Source: an uncultured Oscillospiraceae bacterium (GTDB lineage Bacteria > Bacillota > Clostridia > Oscillospirales > Oscillospiraceae). Taken from it: 64,000 nt of DNA. Every line of letters begins with the position of its first letter. Position 1 is the stretch's first letter. Positions 54,788 through 63,824 of the stretch are shown here, one piece after another. The notes beneath the pieces are model-generated. The model saw only the letters and a program-made list of their open reading frames with translations, did not search any database and was not told the origin of the DNA. The stretch spans positions 30,347 through 94,346 of the forward strand of contig CALXDD010000008.1 of the NCBI GenBank assembly GCA_944386985.1, read 5' to 3'. The translations under genes were made by a program, and so were the position numbers.

Positions 54788-55021
54788 ATGGATGTTATTT
54801 TTCCTGTGTTTTCCGAGCGGCTGAAACAGCTTCGGAAGGAAAAAAAGAACACCCAGCGAGAGATGGCCCTGCTGATTGAGAAGACGGAACGACATTACCA
54901 AGATATCGAGGCGGGAAAGATCAATATTTCTTCCACAATGCTGTTGAAGCTGGCGGACTATTTCGAAGTATCCGCCGACTATCTGCTGGGCCGCACCGAC
55001 CGACGGGAAATCTGCCGTTAG
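54788..55021 (+). CDS. XRE regulator, tandem copy 3
   Basis: 77 residues: MDVIFPVFSERLKQLRKEKK, EMALLIEKTERHYQDIEAGK and DYFEVSADYLLGRTDRREIC. Its first half resembles copy 1 and its start and C-terminal half copy 2, which hints at gene conversion. Ribosome site GGGGGAGAG before the ATG. It ends 65 bases before uvrA. Confidence 0.85.
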   Translation: MDVIFPVFSERLKQLRKEKKNTQREMALLIEKTERHYQDIEAGKINISSTMLLKLADYFEVSADYLLGRTDRREICR

Positions 55022-55086
55022 TTTAAAACAAATCGCAATGATTTGACAATATTCTACAATAAGGAATCAAAAAGGAACGGAAATCC

Positions 55087-57918
55087 ATGCAGGATAAAAT
55101 CTATATCAAGGGCGCAAGAGAGAACAACCTGAAAAATATCGACCTGACCATCCCCCGGGACAAGCTGGTGGTGTTCACCGGGCTCAGCGGAAGCGGCAAA
55201 AGTTCCCTGGCCTTCGACACCATCTACGCCGAGGGACAGCGGCGGTATGTGGAGAGCCTCAGCTCCTACGCCCGGATGTTTCTGGGCCAGATGGAAAAGC
55301 CGGACGTGGACTATATCGACGGCCTCTCTCCCGCTATCTCCATCGACCAGAAGACCACCAGCAAGAACCCCCGGTCCACCGTGGGCACCGTGACGGAGAT
55401 CTACGACTACCTCCGTCTCCTGTGGGCCCGGGTGGGCGTGCCCCACTGCCCCAAGTGCGGCAAGGAGATCAAGCAGCAGACCATCGACCAGATCATCGAC
55501 CAGGTGGCGGCGCTGCCCCAGGGCAGCCGCATCCAGATCCTGGCCCCTATGGTCCGGGGCAAGAAGGGCGAGCACCAGAAGATCTTTGAGGACGCCCGCC
55601 GCTCCGGCTACGTCCGGGTCCGCTGCGACGGCATCCTCTACGACCTGGGCGAGGAGATCAAGCTGGACAAGAACAAGAAGCACACCGTAGAGGTGGTGGT
55701 AGACCGGCTCATCATCCGGGAGGACATGCAAAAGCGCCTCACCGACAGCGTGGAGACCGCCAGCGCCCTGTCCGGGGGCCTGGTGGTGGTGAACCTCCTG
55801 GGGGAGCAGGAGCAGGATCTGACCTTTTCCCAGAACTACGCCTGCGAGGACTGCGGCATCTCCATTGAGGAGCTGACGCCCCGGATGTTCTCCTTCAACA
55901 ATCCCTTCGGCGCCTGCCCCACCTGTACGGGCCTCGGCAGTCAGCTGAAGATCGACCCGGACTTAGTGGTGCCCGACGACAGCCGCTCCATTTTAGAGGG
56001 GGCTATCCAGGCCACCGGCTGGAACAATATCCGGGGGGACGGCATCTCCCGGATGTACTTTGACGCCTTGAGCAAGAAATACCGCTTCCAACTCACCACC
56101 CCCTGGCGGGAGCTTTCCAAGGAGGCCCGGGACGTGATCCTCTACGGCACCGGCGGGGAGAAGCTGGAGCTCCACTACGACCAGCCCCGAGGCAAGGGGG
56201 TGCTCCACCAGGCCTTTGAGGGCATCTGCAACAACCTGGAGCGCCGCTACAAGGAGACCCAGAGCGAGGCCTCCCGCCGGGAGCTGGAGGAGTGCATGAG
56301 CGAGTGTCCCTGTCCCACCTGCCAGGGCAAGCGGCTGAAGAAGGAGAGTCTGGCAGTGACGGTGGGGAAACTGAACATCGACCAGTACACCCACCTCAGC
56401 GTCACCGAGGCGCTCCGCTATGTGGAGCAGCTGCAGCTTGGTCCCACCCAGGCCATGATTGCCGACCGGATTTTGAAGGAGATTCGGGAGCGGCTGGGGT
56501 TCCTCCAGAGCGTGGGGCTGGAGTACCTGACGCTGAACCGCAGCGCCGGGACCCTCTCCGGCGGCGAGAGCCAGCGTATCCGGCTGGCCACCCAGATCGG
56601 CTCCTATCTGATGGGGGTTCTGTATATCCTGGACGAGCCCTCCATCGGTCTCCACCAGCGGGACAACGACAAGCTGCTGGATACCCTGCGCCACCTGCGG
56701 GACCTTGGCAACACCCTTATCGTGGTGGAGCACGACGAGGACACCATGCGGGCCGCCGACTTCATCGTGGATATCGGCCCCGGGGCTGGCATCCACGGCG
56801 GCGAGGTGGTGGCGGCGGGGACGCCGGAGGAGGTCATGAAAAACCCCAAGAGCCTCACCGGTCTCTACCTCAGCGGCAAGAAAAAGATCGCCGTGCCGGA
56901 AAAGCGGCGGGAGGGGAACGGCAAGGTCCTCACCGTCCGTGGGGCGGCGGAGAATAATCTCCGCCACATCGACGTATCCATCCCTCTGGGGACCCTCACC
57001 TGCGTCACCGGCGTCAGCGGCAGCGGCAAAAGCTCCCTGGTCAATGAGATTTTGTTCAAGCGCCTGGGGGCGGATCTGAACCGGATGAAGGTGCGGCCCG
57101 GCAAGCACGACGCCATCGAGGGGGAGGAGTATCTCGATAAGGTCATCAACATTGACCAGAGCCCTATCGGCCGCACGCCCCGCAGCAATCCCGCCACCTA
57201 CACCAGCATGTTCAACGACATCCGGGATCTCTTCGCCGCCACGGCGGAGGCAAAGGCCCGGGGCTATGGTCCGGGACGGTTCAGCTTCAACGTCCGGGGC
57301 GGGCGGTGCGAGGCCTGCCAGGGCGACGGCCTTTTGAAAATTGAGATGCACTTCCTGCCGGACATCTATGTGCCCTGTGAGGTGTGCAAGGGCCGCCGGT
57401 ACAACCGGGAGACCCTGGAGGTACACTACAAGGGGAAGAATATCTATGAGGTGCTGGAGATGACCGCGGAGGAGGGCGCGGAGTTTTTCTCCGCCATCCC
57501 CAAGATCTCCCGGAAGTTAGAGACCCTCTGCGACGTAGGACTTGGATATATCAAGATCGGCCAGCCCTCCACCACCCTCTCCGGCGGCGAGGCCCAGCGG
57601 GTGAAGCTGGCCACGGAGCTTTCGAAGCGGTCCACAGGCCAGACCATCTATATTTTGGATGAGCCCACCACCGGCCTCCACACCGACGATGTGGGGAAGC
57701 TGCTGCTGGTGCTGCAGCGTCTGGTAGACGCCGGGAACACGGTGGTGGTGATCGAGCACAATTTAGATGTCATCAAGTGCGCTGACCATATCATTGATCT
57801 CGGCCCGGAAGGCGGCAGCGGCGGCGGGCAGATCGTCTGCACCGGCACGCCGGAAGAGGTAGCTGCCTGCGAGGGCAGCTACACCGGACAGTATTTGAAA
57901 AAAATGCTGGTAAAGTGA
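55087..57918 (+). CDS. uvrA: Excinuclease ABC subunit UvrA
   Basis: 943 residues, full length. Two ABC modules: Walker [21 protein letters not shown] at residue ~31 and [19 protein letters not shown] at ~640, signatures [17 protein letters not shown] and [17 protein letters not shown], zinc modules with CPKCG-like pairs ([30 protein letters not shown]). It recognises DNA damage with UvrB. The ATG is preceded by AAAGGAACGG. It follows the tandem XRE genes by 65 bases. Confidence 0.98.
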   Translation: MQDKIYIKGARENNLKNIDLTIPRDKLVVFTGLSGSGKSSLAFDTIYAEGQRRYVESLSSYARMFLGQMEKPDVDYIDGLSPAISIDQKTTSKNPRSTVGTVTEIYDYLRLLWARVGVPHCPKCGKEIKQQTIDQIIDQVAALPQGSRIQILAPMVRGKKGEHQKIFEDARRSGYVRVRCDGILYDLGEEIKLDKNKKHTVEVVVDRLIIREDMQKRLTDSVETASALSGGLVVVNLLGEQEQDLTFSQNYACEDCGISIEELTPRMFSFNNPFGACPTCTGLGSQLKIDPDLVVPDDSRSILEGAIQATGWNNIRGDGISRMYFDALSKKYRFQLTTPWRELSKEARDVILYGTGGEKLELHYDQPRGKGVLHQAFEGICNNLERRYKETQSEASRRELEECMSECPCPTCQGKRLKKESLAVTVGKLNIDQYTHLSVTEALRYVEQLQLGPTQAMIADRILKEIRERLGFLQSVGLEYLTLNRSAGTLSGGESQRIRLATQIGSYLMGVLYILDEPSIGLHQRDNDKLLDTLRHLRDLGNTLIVVEHDEDTMRAADFIVDIGPGAGIHGGEVVAAGTPEEVMKNPKSLTGLYLSGKKKIAVPEKRREGNGKVLTVRGAAENNLRHIDVSIPLGTLTCVTGVSGSGKSSLVNEILFKRLGADLNRMKVRPGKHDAIEGEEYLDKVINIDQSPIGRTPRSNPATYTSMFNDIRDLFAATAEAKARGYGPGRFSFNVRGGRCEACQGDGLLKIEMHFLPDIYVPCEVCKGRRYNRETLEVHYKGKNIYEVLEMTAEEGAEFFSAIPKISRKLETLCDVGLGYIKIGQPSTTLSGGEAQRVKLATELSKRSTGQTIYILDEPTTGLHTDDVGKLLLVLQRLVDAGNTVVVIEHNLDVIKCADHIIDLGPEGGSGGGQIVCTGTPEEVAACEGSYTGQYLKKMLVK

Positions 57919-57935
57919 GAGAAAAACCCCGCCGG

Positions 57936-58050
57936 GAGGCCATGGGGGGCTTCTGGGGGGAACTGGTTCCCCCCGGAAAAGCCGGCGCGCGAAGCGCCTG
58001 GTTTCCCCGCAGGGAAACCCCGGCTTTAGGGGGAAACCCCGGCTTTAGGA
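57936..58050. repeat. Hairpin-rich segment after uvrA
   Basis: Two strong hairpins: GGGGGGAAC/GTTCCCCCC around 57953-57972, and GGTTTCCCC-GCA-GGGAAACC around 58000-58019. Then CCCCGGCTTTAGG occurs twice in tandem (about 58017-58050). No T-run, so it is a poor terminator. It resembles a short repeat element, but I cannot match it to the others here. Confidence 0.5.
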
Positions 58051-58087
58051 AAACGTTAACAAAGTAAAGGAGATTGGGAGGTTTACC

Positions 58088-58570
58088 GTGGAACTGCAGC
58101 AATGGCTGAATGAAACACCAATAGGAGAATTTTGCTTTACCATTCTGGTATCCATGCTGCCGGTGGTGGAGCTGCGGGGCGGCATTCCCTTTGGCCTGCA
58201 GGCGGGATTGACACTGCCCATGGCCTTCGGGGCGGCGTTTATTGGGAATATCCTCCCGGTGCCGTTTCTCATTCTCTTTACCCGGAGGGTTCTGGCGTGG
58301 CTGCGGCAGAAGATTCCCCCGGTACGGGGAGCGGTAAACTGGCTGGAGCGGAAGGCGGACAAGAAAAAGGACATCGTTCTGCGCTACAGCGCGCTGGGGC
58401 TGTTTATTCTGGTGGCGATCCCCCTGCCGGGGACCGGGGCCTGGACCGGCTGCCTGGTGGCGGCGTTTTTAGACATGCGGCTGAAAAGCGCGGTACCGGC
58501 CATTATTGCCGGTGTGCTGGCAGCGGGGTTCATCGTCTCCATCCTCAGCTACGGGTTGTTTTCGCTTTGA
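58088..58570 (+). CDS. Small multidrug export-type protein (COG2426)
   Basis: 160 residues with a GTG start after TGGGAGG. Four to five helices: TILVSMLPVVELRGGIPFGL, MAFGAAFIGNILPVPFLILF, LGLFILVAIPLPGTGAWTGC and VPAIIAGVLAAGFIVSILSY. The VVELRGGIPFG and PLPGTGAWTG motifs are those of the COG2426 family, annotated as putative small multi-drug exporters; the substrate is not known. Repeat R5 starts 34 bases after the stop. Confidence 0.88.
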   Translation: MELQQWLNETPIGEFCFTILVSMLPVVELRGGIPFGLQAGLTLPMAFGAAFIGNILPVPFLILFTRRVLAWLRQKIPPVRGAVNWLERKADKKKDIVLRYSALGLFILVAIPLPGTGAWTGCLVAAFLDMRLKSAVPAIIAGVLAAGFIVSILSYGLFSL

Positions 58571-58603
58571 TGGTCCCTCGCTTGCCGGGATCGGCGCTTT
58601 TGT

Positions 58604-59440
58604 CTTCTGACGAAGGACCTTGTCTTTTTGTCGGTACCCGACGGTATTTCGATACCTTGTCATGCCTCCGGCGGGTGACTTTTTGTACGAGCAAAAAGTC
58701 ACCATCTCCGCGCCAAGAGCCTCGCTGCGCTCGGTTGCGCTCCGAAACACCTCGCTGCGGCTCGGCGAAAACTCGCTTAGAACCTACGGTTCTAAGAATT
58801 CCCTTGTCCTGACGTATACTGTCAGTCCCCCTGACTATTTTGGTCCTGCTGCCTCCGACGCTCCGTTGACGTGTCCGGTACAGACTATTTTTGCGCTTCA
58901 GCGTGCTCCACTGGCGGGTTGACGATGGCTGTTTCGTCTAAAAGCAGTATCTCCAAGCCTTCCCCTGGGGGGAAGGTGGCACGGCGCAGCCGTGACGGAT
59001 GAGGGGAACGCCAATGAAAAGCTCCAAGCTAACTCGGAGGAAAAATCGAAACTAACTTTGACTTTTTGATAGAAAGCCTCCTCCGAATTGATCTGCTAAA
59101 TTTCGATACCGCTCCCCTCATCCGCCCCCTTCGGGGGCACCTTCCCCCAGGGGAAGGCTTTTAGACGCAGCAGCCATCGTCTGCCAAACAGATGAGCGCG
59201 CTGAAGCGCGGTAGTAGACGGAGCGAGACACGTCAACCGGCGTCACTCGTAAAAACCAGCAAATAAAAGCATCCCTGACCTTCCGGTTTTGGTAATAAAC
59301 AAGGGAGTCCTTAGAACCGTAGGTTCTAAGTCAACTTTTGCCTACTTTTCTTTGACGAGAAAAGTAGGCCGCCGGAGGCATAACACTATTCGAAAAATCG
59401 TCGGGTACCGACAAAAAAGAACCACCTCCGTCAGCAGGAC
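58604..59440. repeat. Composite palindromic repeat R5
   Basis: A 0.84-kb non-coding block. Left end CTTCTGACGAAGG, GTCGGTACCCGACGG, GCCTCCGGCGGGTGAC; right end TACTTTTC/GAAAAGTA, CCGCCGGAGGC, CGGGTACCGACAAAAAAG and CCTCCGTCAGCAGG. Internal TTAGAACC/GGTTCTAAG, CCTTCCCC/GGGGAAGG and GATGAGGGGAACGCC/CTCCCCTCATCCG modules as in R1-R4. A copy-specific hairpin cluster lies at 58700-58760. Confidence 0.9.
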
Positions 59441-59540
59441 AAAAGCGCAGCCCCGCCCCCGGCAAGGGACAAAAAGCCCCGAGGCGGCCAGAGCCTCACC
59501 AATCCCCGCCCCCTGCATAGGATAGGGGCGAGGTGAGACG

Positions 59541-59876
59541 ATGAAGCTATTGCAGGACGGCGTGATCGCCATGCTGGCCGCCATCGGCCTTGCCACTTTG
59601 CTGTGGCTGGCGGTCAGCGTATTCCTCCGCCTGCGCGGGCGGACCACCATCTACCACGCCGTGGCCATGATCCCCTCCCGGGGCGGCGCCAACGGCCTGG
59701 AGCACACCATCCACGCCCTGGAACAGCTGCGCTGCGACGGCGGCTGCTTTGGCGCCATCGTGATCGTGGACTGCGGTCTCAGCGCGGAGGGACAGCAGGT
59801 GGCGGCCCTTCTGGCCCGGCAGGAGCGGGACATTTTCCTCTGCAAACGGGAGGAGCTCCCAAACTTTTTACAGTGA
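59541..59876 (+). CDS. Hypothetical membrane-anchored protein
   Basis: 111 residues: MKLLQDGVIAMLAAIGLATL, one membrane helix (AAIGLATLLWLAVSVFLRL), then a soluble alpha/beta part (GRTTIYHAVAMIPSRGGANG; GCFGAIVIVDCGLSAEGQQV; ARQERDIFLCKREELPNF). The alternation hints at a small Rossmann-like or glycosyltransferase-like fold, but no motif fixes it. The ribosome site is GGGGCGAGGTGAG. It ends 12 bases before recD2 and is probably its operon partner. Confidence 0.7.
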   Translation: MKLLQDGVIAMLAAIGLATLLWLAVSVFLRLRGRTTIYHAVAMIPSRGGANGLEHTIHALEQLRCDGGCFGAIVIVDCGLSAEGQQVAALLARQERDIFLCKREELPNFLQ

Positions 59877-59888
59877 GAGGTACATACC

Positions 59889-62102
59889 ATGAACCAGCAG
59901 CAGGTCACCCTGGACGGCACCATCCTCAGCACCATTTTCCAGAACGAGGAAAATGGCTATACCGTGCTGCGCCTGGTCACCGGCGACGGGGAGATCGTCA
60001 CCGTGGTGGGCTGCATTCCCTGCGCCGCCCCGGGGGAGGAGCTGATCCTCACCGGCAGCTGGATGGTCCACCCCCAGCACGGGGAGCAGTTCAAGGCCGA
60101 TGAGGTGGAGCGGCACCTGCCCACCGATGAGACGGAGATCCTCAACTATCTGGCCTCCGGCGTCATCAAGGGGGTAGGCCCCGCCACCGCCCAGCGGCTG
60201 GTGGACCGCTTCGGGGACGACACCCTCCGTGTGCTGGAGGAGGAGCCGGAGCGGCTGAAGGATATCCGGGGCATTACCGCCAAGAAGGCCCAGGAGATCG
60301 TCACCGGCTTCCGCTACCAGACCGGTATGCGCCGCCTGCTGGAGTTTCTGGCCCGCCATGACCTGCCCCTGGCCCTCGCCATGCGGCTCTACCGCCGCTA
60401 CGGCATGGAATCCATGGAGGCCCTGCGGGAAAATCCCTACCTCCTGGTGGACGACTTCTACGGCGTGGACTTCTCCGTCATGGACGCCATCGCCCTGTCC
60501 ATGGGCTTTGACGGGGGCAGCCGCCGCCGGACCGAGGCCGCTGTCCTCTTCGAGCTGTCCCACAACATGGGCAACGGCCACGTCTTCCTTCCCCGGGAGA
60601 AGCTGATCGCCGCCACCGCCCAGCTGCTGGACCTGGCCCCCGCTGAGGTGGAGACCGCCCTGGACGATCTCATCGGGCGAAAGAGCGTGGTTCAGGAGAT
60701 GGTGGGGAAGGTGGATGCCTGCTACCTCTGGCGGCTTCATGAGGCGGAGGTCTATGTGGCGGACAAGCTGGCCCTTATGCGGTCCTACCGGGCGGATATG
60801 GGCAGGAACATCAACCACCTCATCGACCGTATCCAAAACCAGCAGGGCATTACATACGCCGCCGCCCAGCGTCGGGTGGTGGAGCTGGCCGCCACCGAGG
60901 GCATGGTCCTCCTCACCGGCGGCCCCGGCACCGGCAAGACCACCTGCGTCCGGGCCTTAGTGGCCCTCTTTGACAGTCTGGGGCTGGACATGGCCCTGCT
61001 GGCCCCCACGGGCCGGGCGGCCCAGCGCCTCAGCGAGCTTACCGGGAGGGAGGCCCAGACCATCCACCGGTGCCTCGGCATGGTGTACAACGAGCAGACC
61101 GGGGATCTCACCTTCTCCAAAAACGAGAAGGAACCCTTAGAGGTCCACGCCGTCATTGTGGACGAGATGAGCATGGTGGACCTGCCCCTGATGCGGGCGC
61201 TGCTGGCGGCTCTCCGCCCCAACTGCCGCCTGGTGCTGGTAGGGGACCCGGACCAGCTGCCCTCTGTGGGGCCGGGAAACGTGTTCGGGGACCTGATCCG
61301 CAGCGAGGTGATCCCCGAGGTGCCTCTCACGGAGATCTTCCGTCAGGCCCGGCAGAGCGCCATCGTCCGCAACGCCCACGCCATCAACCTGGGCCAGGCC
61401 CCCTGTCTCGACAACAATCAGGGGGACTTTTTCTTCCTCTGCCGCCGGGACCCCCAGCGGCTGGTGGACACGGTGGTGGGCCTGTGCCAGACCCGGCTGC
61501 CCGACAACATGGGCATGGAGCCGGGACAGATCCAGGTCCTCTGTCCCACCCGGAAGGGGCCATGGGGCACCGAGGCGCTGAACCGGGCCCTCCAGGCGGC
61601 CCTCAATCCCCCCGGCCCCGGCAAGCGGGAGCGGACCTTCGGGGACCTCACCTTCCGCACCGGCGACCGGGTCATGCAGATCCGCAACGACTACGACGTG
61701 CTGTGGGAGCGGGAGGACGGCACCGCCGGCAGCGGCATCTTCAACGGCGACGTGGGGCAGATCGTGGATGTGGACCCCAGCGGGGAGCTGGTGACCATCC
61801 TCTTCGACGACCGGAAGGCCACCTACACCCTGGAGATGCTGGGGGAGCTGGACATGGCCTACGCTACCACCGTCCACAAGGCCCAGGGCAGCGAATACCG
61901 CTGCGTGGTGCTGGCGGTGATGCGCTGCGCCCCGTCTCTCATGGTCCGCGGGGTGCTGTACACCGCCATCACCCGGGCAAGGGAGCTGCTGGTGGCGGTG
62001 GGGGACGACTCCGCCATCCGCCAGATGGCCGCCAACGACCGCCAGCAGCGCCGCTACAGCGGCCTTCGCCGGCGGCTGAAGCACGCCGGAGAAGAGCGCT
62101 GA
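59889..62102 (+). CDS. recD2: RecD2-type 5'-3' DNA helicase
   Basis: 737 residues. N-terminal OB-like domain (MNQQQVTLDGTILSTIFQNE... VVGCIPCAAPGEELILTGSW), helix-hairpin-helix repeats (ASGVIKGVGPATAQRLVDRF; DIRGITAKKAQEIVTGFRY), Walker A GGPGTGKTTCVRALVALFD near residue 350, Walker B AVIVDEMSMVDLPLMRALL, and the UvrD-C-like end YATTVHKAQGSEYRCVVLAV. This is the RecBCD-independent RecD helicase of Firmicutes. Start ATG after AGAGGTAC. Confidence 0.97.
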   Translation: MNQQQVTLDGTILSTIFQNEENGYTVLRLVTGDGEIVTVVGCIPCAAPGEELILTGSWMVHPQHGEQFKADEVERHLPTDETEILNYLASGVIKGVGPATAQRLVDRFGDDTLRVLEEEPERLKDIRGITAKKAQEIVTGFRYQTGMRRLLEFLARHDLPLALAMRLYRRYGMESMEALRENPYLLVDDFYGVDFSVMDAIALSMGFDGGSRRRTEAAVLFELSHNMGNGHVFLPREKLIAATAQLLDLAPAEVETALDDLIGRKSVVQEMVGKVDACYLWRLHEAEVYVADKLALMRSYRADMGRNINHLIDRIQNQQGITYAAAQRRVVELAATEGMVLLTGGPGTGKTTCVRALVALFDSLGLDMALLAPTGRAAQRLSELTGREAQTIHRCLGMVYNEQTGDLTFSKNEKEPLEVHAVIVDEMSMVDLPLMRALLAALRPNCRLVLVGDPDQLPSVGPGNVFGDLIRSEVIPEVPLTEIFRQARQSAIVRNAHAINLGQAPCLDNNQGDFFFLCRRDPQRLVDTVVGLCQTRLPDNMGMEPGQIQVLCPTRKGPWGTEALNRALQAALNPPGPGKRERTFGDLTFRTGDRVMQIRNDYDVLWEREDGTAGSGIFNGDVGQIVDVDPSGELVTILFDDRKATYTLEMLGELDMAYATTVHKAQGSEYRCVVLAVMRCAPSLMVRGVLYTAITRARELLVAVGDDSAIRQMAANDRQQRRYSGLRRRLKHAGEER

Positions 62103-62104
62103 AA

Positions 62105-62152
62105 AACAGGAGAGAGCAGACACGGCTTTTGCCGCACCTGCTCTCTCCTTTG
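62105..62152. terminator. Terminator between recD2 and dacF
   Basis: Stem GGAGAGAGCAG with CTGCTCTCTCC enclosing a CGGC-TTTT-GCCG hairpin, followed by TTTGTC on the plus strand; converging genes share it. Confidence 0.8.
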
Positions 62153-62157
62153 TCATG

Positions 62158-63303
62158 TTATCCGCCGAAGGGCTCCATGAGGAAGGAGCAGCGGAGCATC
62201 CGCAGCAGCACCTGACCATAGGTGAGCCGGGGGACGGACTCCGCCGCCACCAGCGGGATCTCCGCCACTACTTCCTCCCCGGCGGTATACCGCAGGGTGC
62301 CCAGCTGCTGTCCCCGCTCCACCGGAGCCTTCACCGACGGCTCCACCACAACTTTCTGCTGCAGGTTGGGGGCCACGGTCTTCTCCAGCAGCAGGGCCGT
62401 GTCCTCCCCCAAGGTCAGGGACACCTGACCGGCGGTGCCCATGGACACCGGCACAGAGGGCAGAGGCTCCTCAGGGGAGGCGTGGGTGAGGGAGTAGGCA
62501 GCGAAGCCGTAGTTGAGGAGGGTCTTGGCCCCCTCAAAGCGCTTATCGCTGGTGGGGGACTTCAAAATGACGGCGATAAGCTCCATGCCCTCCCGCTCCG
62601 CCGTGGCGGAGAGGCAGTAGAGAGCGCTGTCGGTGCTGCCGGTTTTCAGCCCGGTGGCCCCCTCGTAATAGCGGATGAGCCGGTTGGTATTGGAGAGGGT
62701 AAAGGCCCCGTTTCGGAGGGAGTCCATCCAGATGGTGGTGAAGCGGCGGATATCCGGGTGGCGCAAAATCAGCTCCCGGGACATGAGGGCGATATCATAG
62801 GCGCTGGTGACATGGCCCTCGGCGGGAAGACCGGTGCAGTTGACGAAGTGGGTATCCTCCATGCCCAGCTCCGCCGCCCGCTGGTTCATCTGGGCCACAA
62901 AGGCGTCGGCGCTGCCCGCCAGGTGTTCCCCCAGGGCCACGGCGGCGTCGTTGCCGGAGGCCACGCACACGGCCTTCAGAAGGTCCTCCACGCTCATCTG
63001 CTCATTTTCCTTCAGATAGACCTGGGAGCCGCCCATGGAGGCGGCATAGGCGCTGGTGGTGACCAGATCCTCATAGGAGAGGCGGCCTTCGTCAATGGCC
63101 TCCATCACCAGCAGGATGGTCATGATTTTGGTGACGCTGGCAGGCTCCAGCTGCTGGTGCTCATTGACAGCGTAGAGCACCTGGCCGGTCTCCTTTTCCA
63201 TCAGGATGCAGCTGGCCGCGTCTACGGTCAGCGCCTCCGCCCGGACGGGCACAGCGGCCAGCAGGCACAGCAGCACCGCCAGCACCGCGGCAATTCGTTT
63301 CAT
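62158..63303 (-). CDS. dacF: D-alanyl-D-alanine carboxypeptidase
   Basis: 381 residues. Signal peptide MKRIAAVLAVLLCLLAAVPV. Peptidase S11 motifs: SxxK in LEPASVTKIMTILLVMEAID, SGN in KAVCVASGNDAAVALGEHLA, KTG in EGATGLKTGSTDSALYCLSA. A C-terminal beta domain (PVERGQQLGTLRYTAGEEVV) follows and then RMLRCSFLMEPFGG. It trims pentapeptides in peptidoglycan outside the membrane; DacF-type roles in sporulation or vegetative growth cannot be separated. The start was placed at MKRIAAV because AAAGGAG is 8 bases before it. Confidence 0.94.
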   Translation of the reverse strand: MKRIAAVLAVLLCLLAAVPVRAEALTVDAASCILMEKETGQVLYAVNEHQQLEPASVTKIMTILLVMEAIDEGRLSYEDLVTTSAYAASMGGSQVYLKENEQMSVEDLLKAVCVASGNDAAVALGEHLAGSADAFVAQMNQRAAELGMEDTHFVNCTGLPAEGHVTSAYDIALMSRELILRHPDIRRFTTIWMDSLRNGAFTLSNTNRLIRYYEGATGLKTGSTDSALYCLSATAEREGMELIAVILKSPTSDKRFEGAKTLLNYGFAAYSLTHASPEEPLPSVPVSMGTAGQVSLTLGEDTALLLEKTVAPNLQQKVVVEPSVKAPVERGQQLGTLRYTAGEEVVAEIPLVAAESVPRLTYGQVLLRMLRCSFLMEPFGG

Positions 63304-63379
63304 CCCCATCGCTCCTTTCCTTGTTGATACCAATCTATGAGGCGGTGGAAAATTTCATACGCCATCGGCAAAATTCTCA

Positions 63380-63408
63380 TTGCAAACCGGGAAAAGGTAT
63401 GCTATAAT
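63380..63408 (+). promoter_or_regulatory. tRNA-Gly promoter
   Basis: TTGCAA (63380-63385), 17 bases, TATAAT (63403-63408), 14 bases before the mature 5' end. Confidence 0.8.
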
Positions 63409-63422
63409 TCTTACTGTTCTAT

Positions 63423-63496
63423 GCGGGCGTAGTTCATCGGTAGAATGAAAGCTTCCCAAGCTTTAGAGGTGGGTTCGACTCCCATCGCCCGCTCCA
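63423..63496 (+). tRNA. tRNA-Gly (anticodon CCC)
   Basis: Cloverleaf: acceptor GCGGGCG (63423-63429) with CGCCCGC (63486-63492), D-arm AGTTCATCGGTAGAAT, anticodon stem AAAGC/GCTTT with loop TTCCCAA (anticodon 63455-63457), T-arm GTGGGTTCGACTCCCAT, discriminator T and an encoded CCA. It reads GGG. Terminator follows. Confidence 0.95.
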
Positions 63497-63501
63497 GAAA
63501 A

Positions 63502-63535
63502 AGAGAGACACGACAAAAGTCGTGTCTCTTTTTTT
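63502..63535 (+). terminator. tRNA-Gly terminator
   Basis: Stem GAGACACGAC-AAAA-GTCGTGTCTC followed by TTTTTTT; just 6 bases after the CCA. Confidence 0.93.
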
Positions 63536-63562
63536 GGGATTCTGTGGGATTTTAATGTGCTC

Positions 63563-63793
63563 GCTGGAATTCATTTCCGCCGAGCATTTCAAATTTTTAC
63601 GGAATTCAAAAAGAGGGGCATCCATTTGGATGTCCTCCGGCGGCGTAAGCCGCTGCGCCGCGAGTGCGGCGTCACGAGTGTTTTGGGCCGCGGGTCCAAA
63701 ACCTCGGCGCAGGCGGAATTCATTTCCGCCGAGCATTTTAATGTCTCACGGAATCCAAAAAAGAAGGACATCCTTTTGGATGTCCTTCTTTTT
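63563..63793. repeat. Gene-end-duplicating element E3 (core between direct repeats)
   Basis: Direct repeats of about 72 bases (63566-63638 and 63715-63790), each holding GGAATTCATTTCCGCC, GAGCATTT, ACGGAAT-C and a GGCATCC/GGATGTCC hairpin, flank a core with CGCCGCGAGTGCGGCG, TTTTGG/CCAAAA and CTCGGCGCAGGCGGAATTC. The core is the same family as in E1 and E2. The hairpin is the terminator of the tRNA-like sequence on the minus strand. Confidence 0.8.
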
Positions 63794-63824
63794 TGGAGCG
63801 GGCGACGAGGCTCGAACTCGCCAC
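63794..63824 (-). pseudogene. tRNA 3'-end fragment
   Basis: The minus strand reads GGCGAGTTCGAGCCTCGTC then GCCCGCTCCA: a T-arm, acceptor 3' strand and CCA, followed by a T-rich terminator hairpin (63757-63790). No matching 5' acceptor, D-arm or anticodon arm lies upstream, so it is only the 3' part of a tRNA gene. Confidence 0.75.

Noticed and set aside
53944-55021. XRE cluster as a prophage control region
   Set aside because: No integrase, phage structural or lysis gene in the neighbourhood; flanks are housekeeping genes.
57936-58050. Gene-end duplication of uvrA like E1/E2
   Set aside because: The hairpins are present but no second copy of the uvrA 3' end follows.
63434-63736. Minus-strand frame with a WESNPP-like segment across the tRNA
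   Set aside because: Typical false gene produced by tRNA and terminator sequence.
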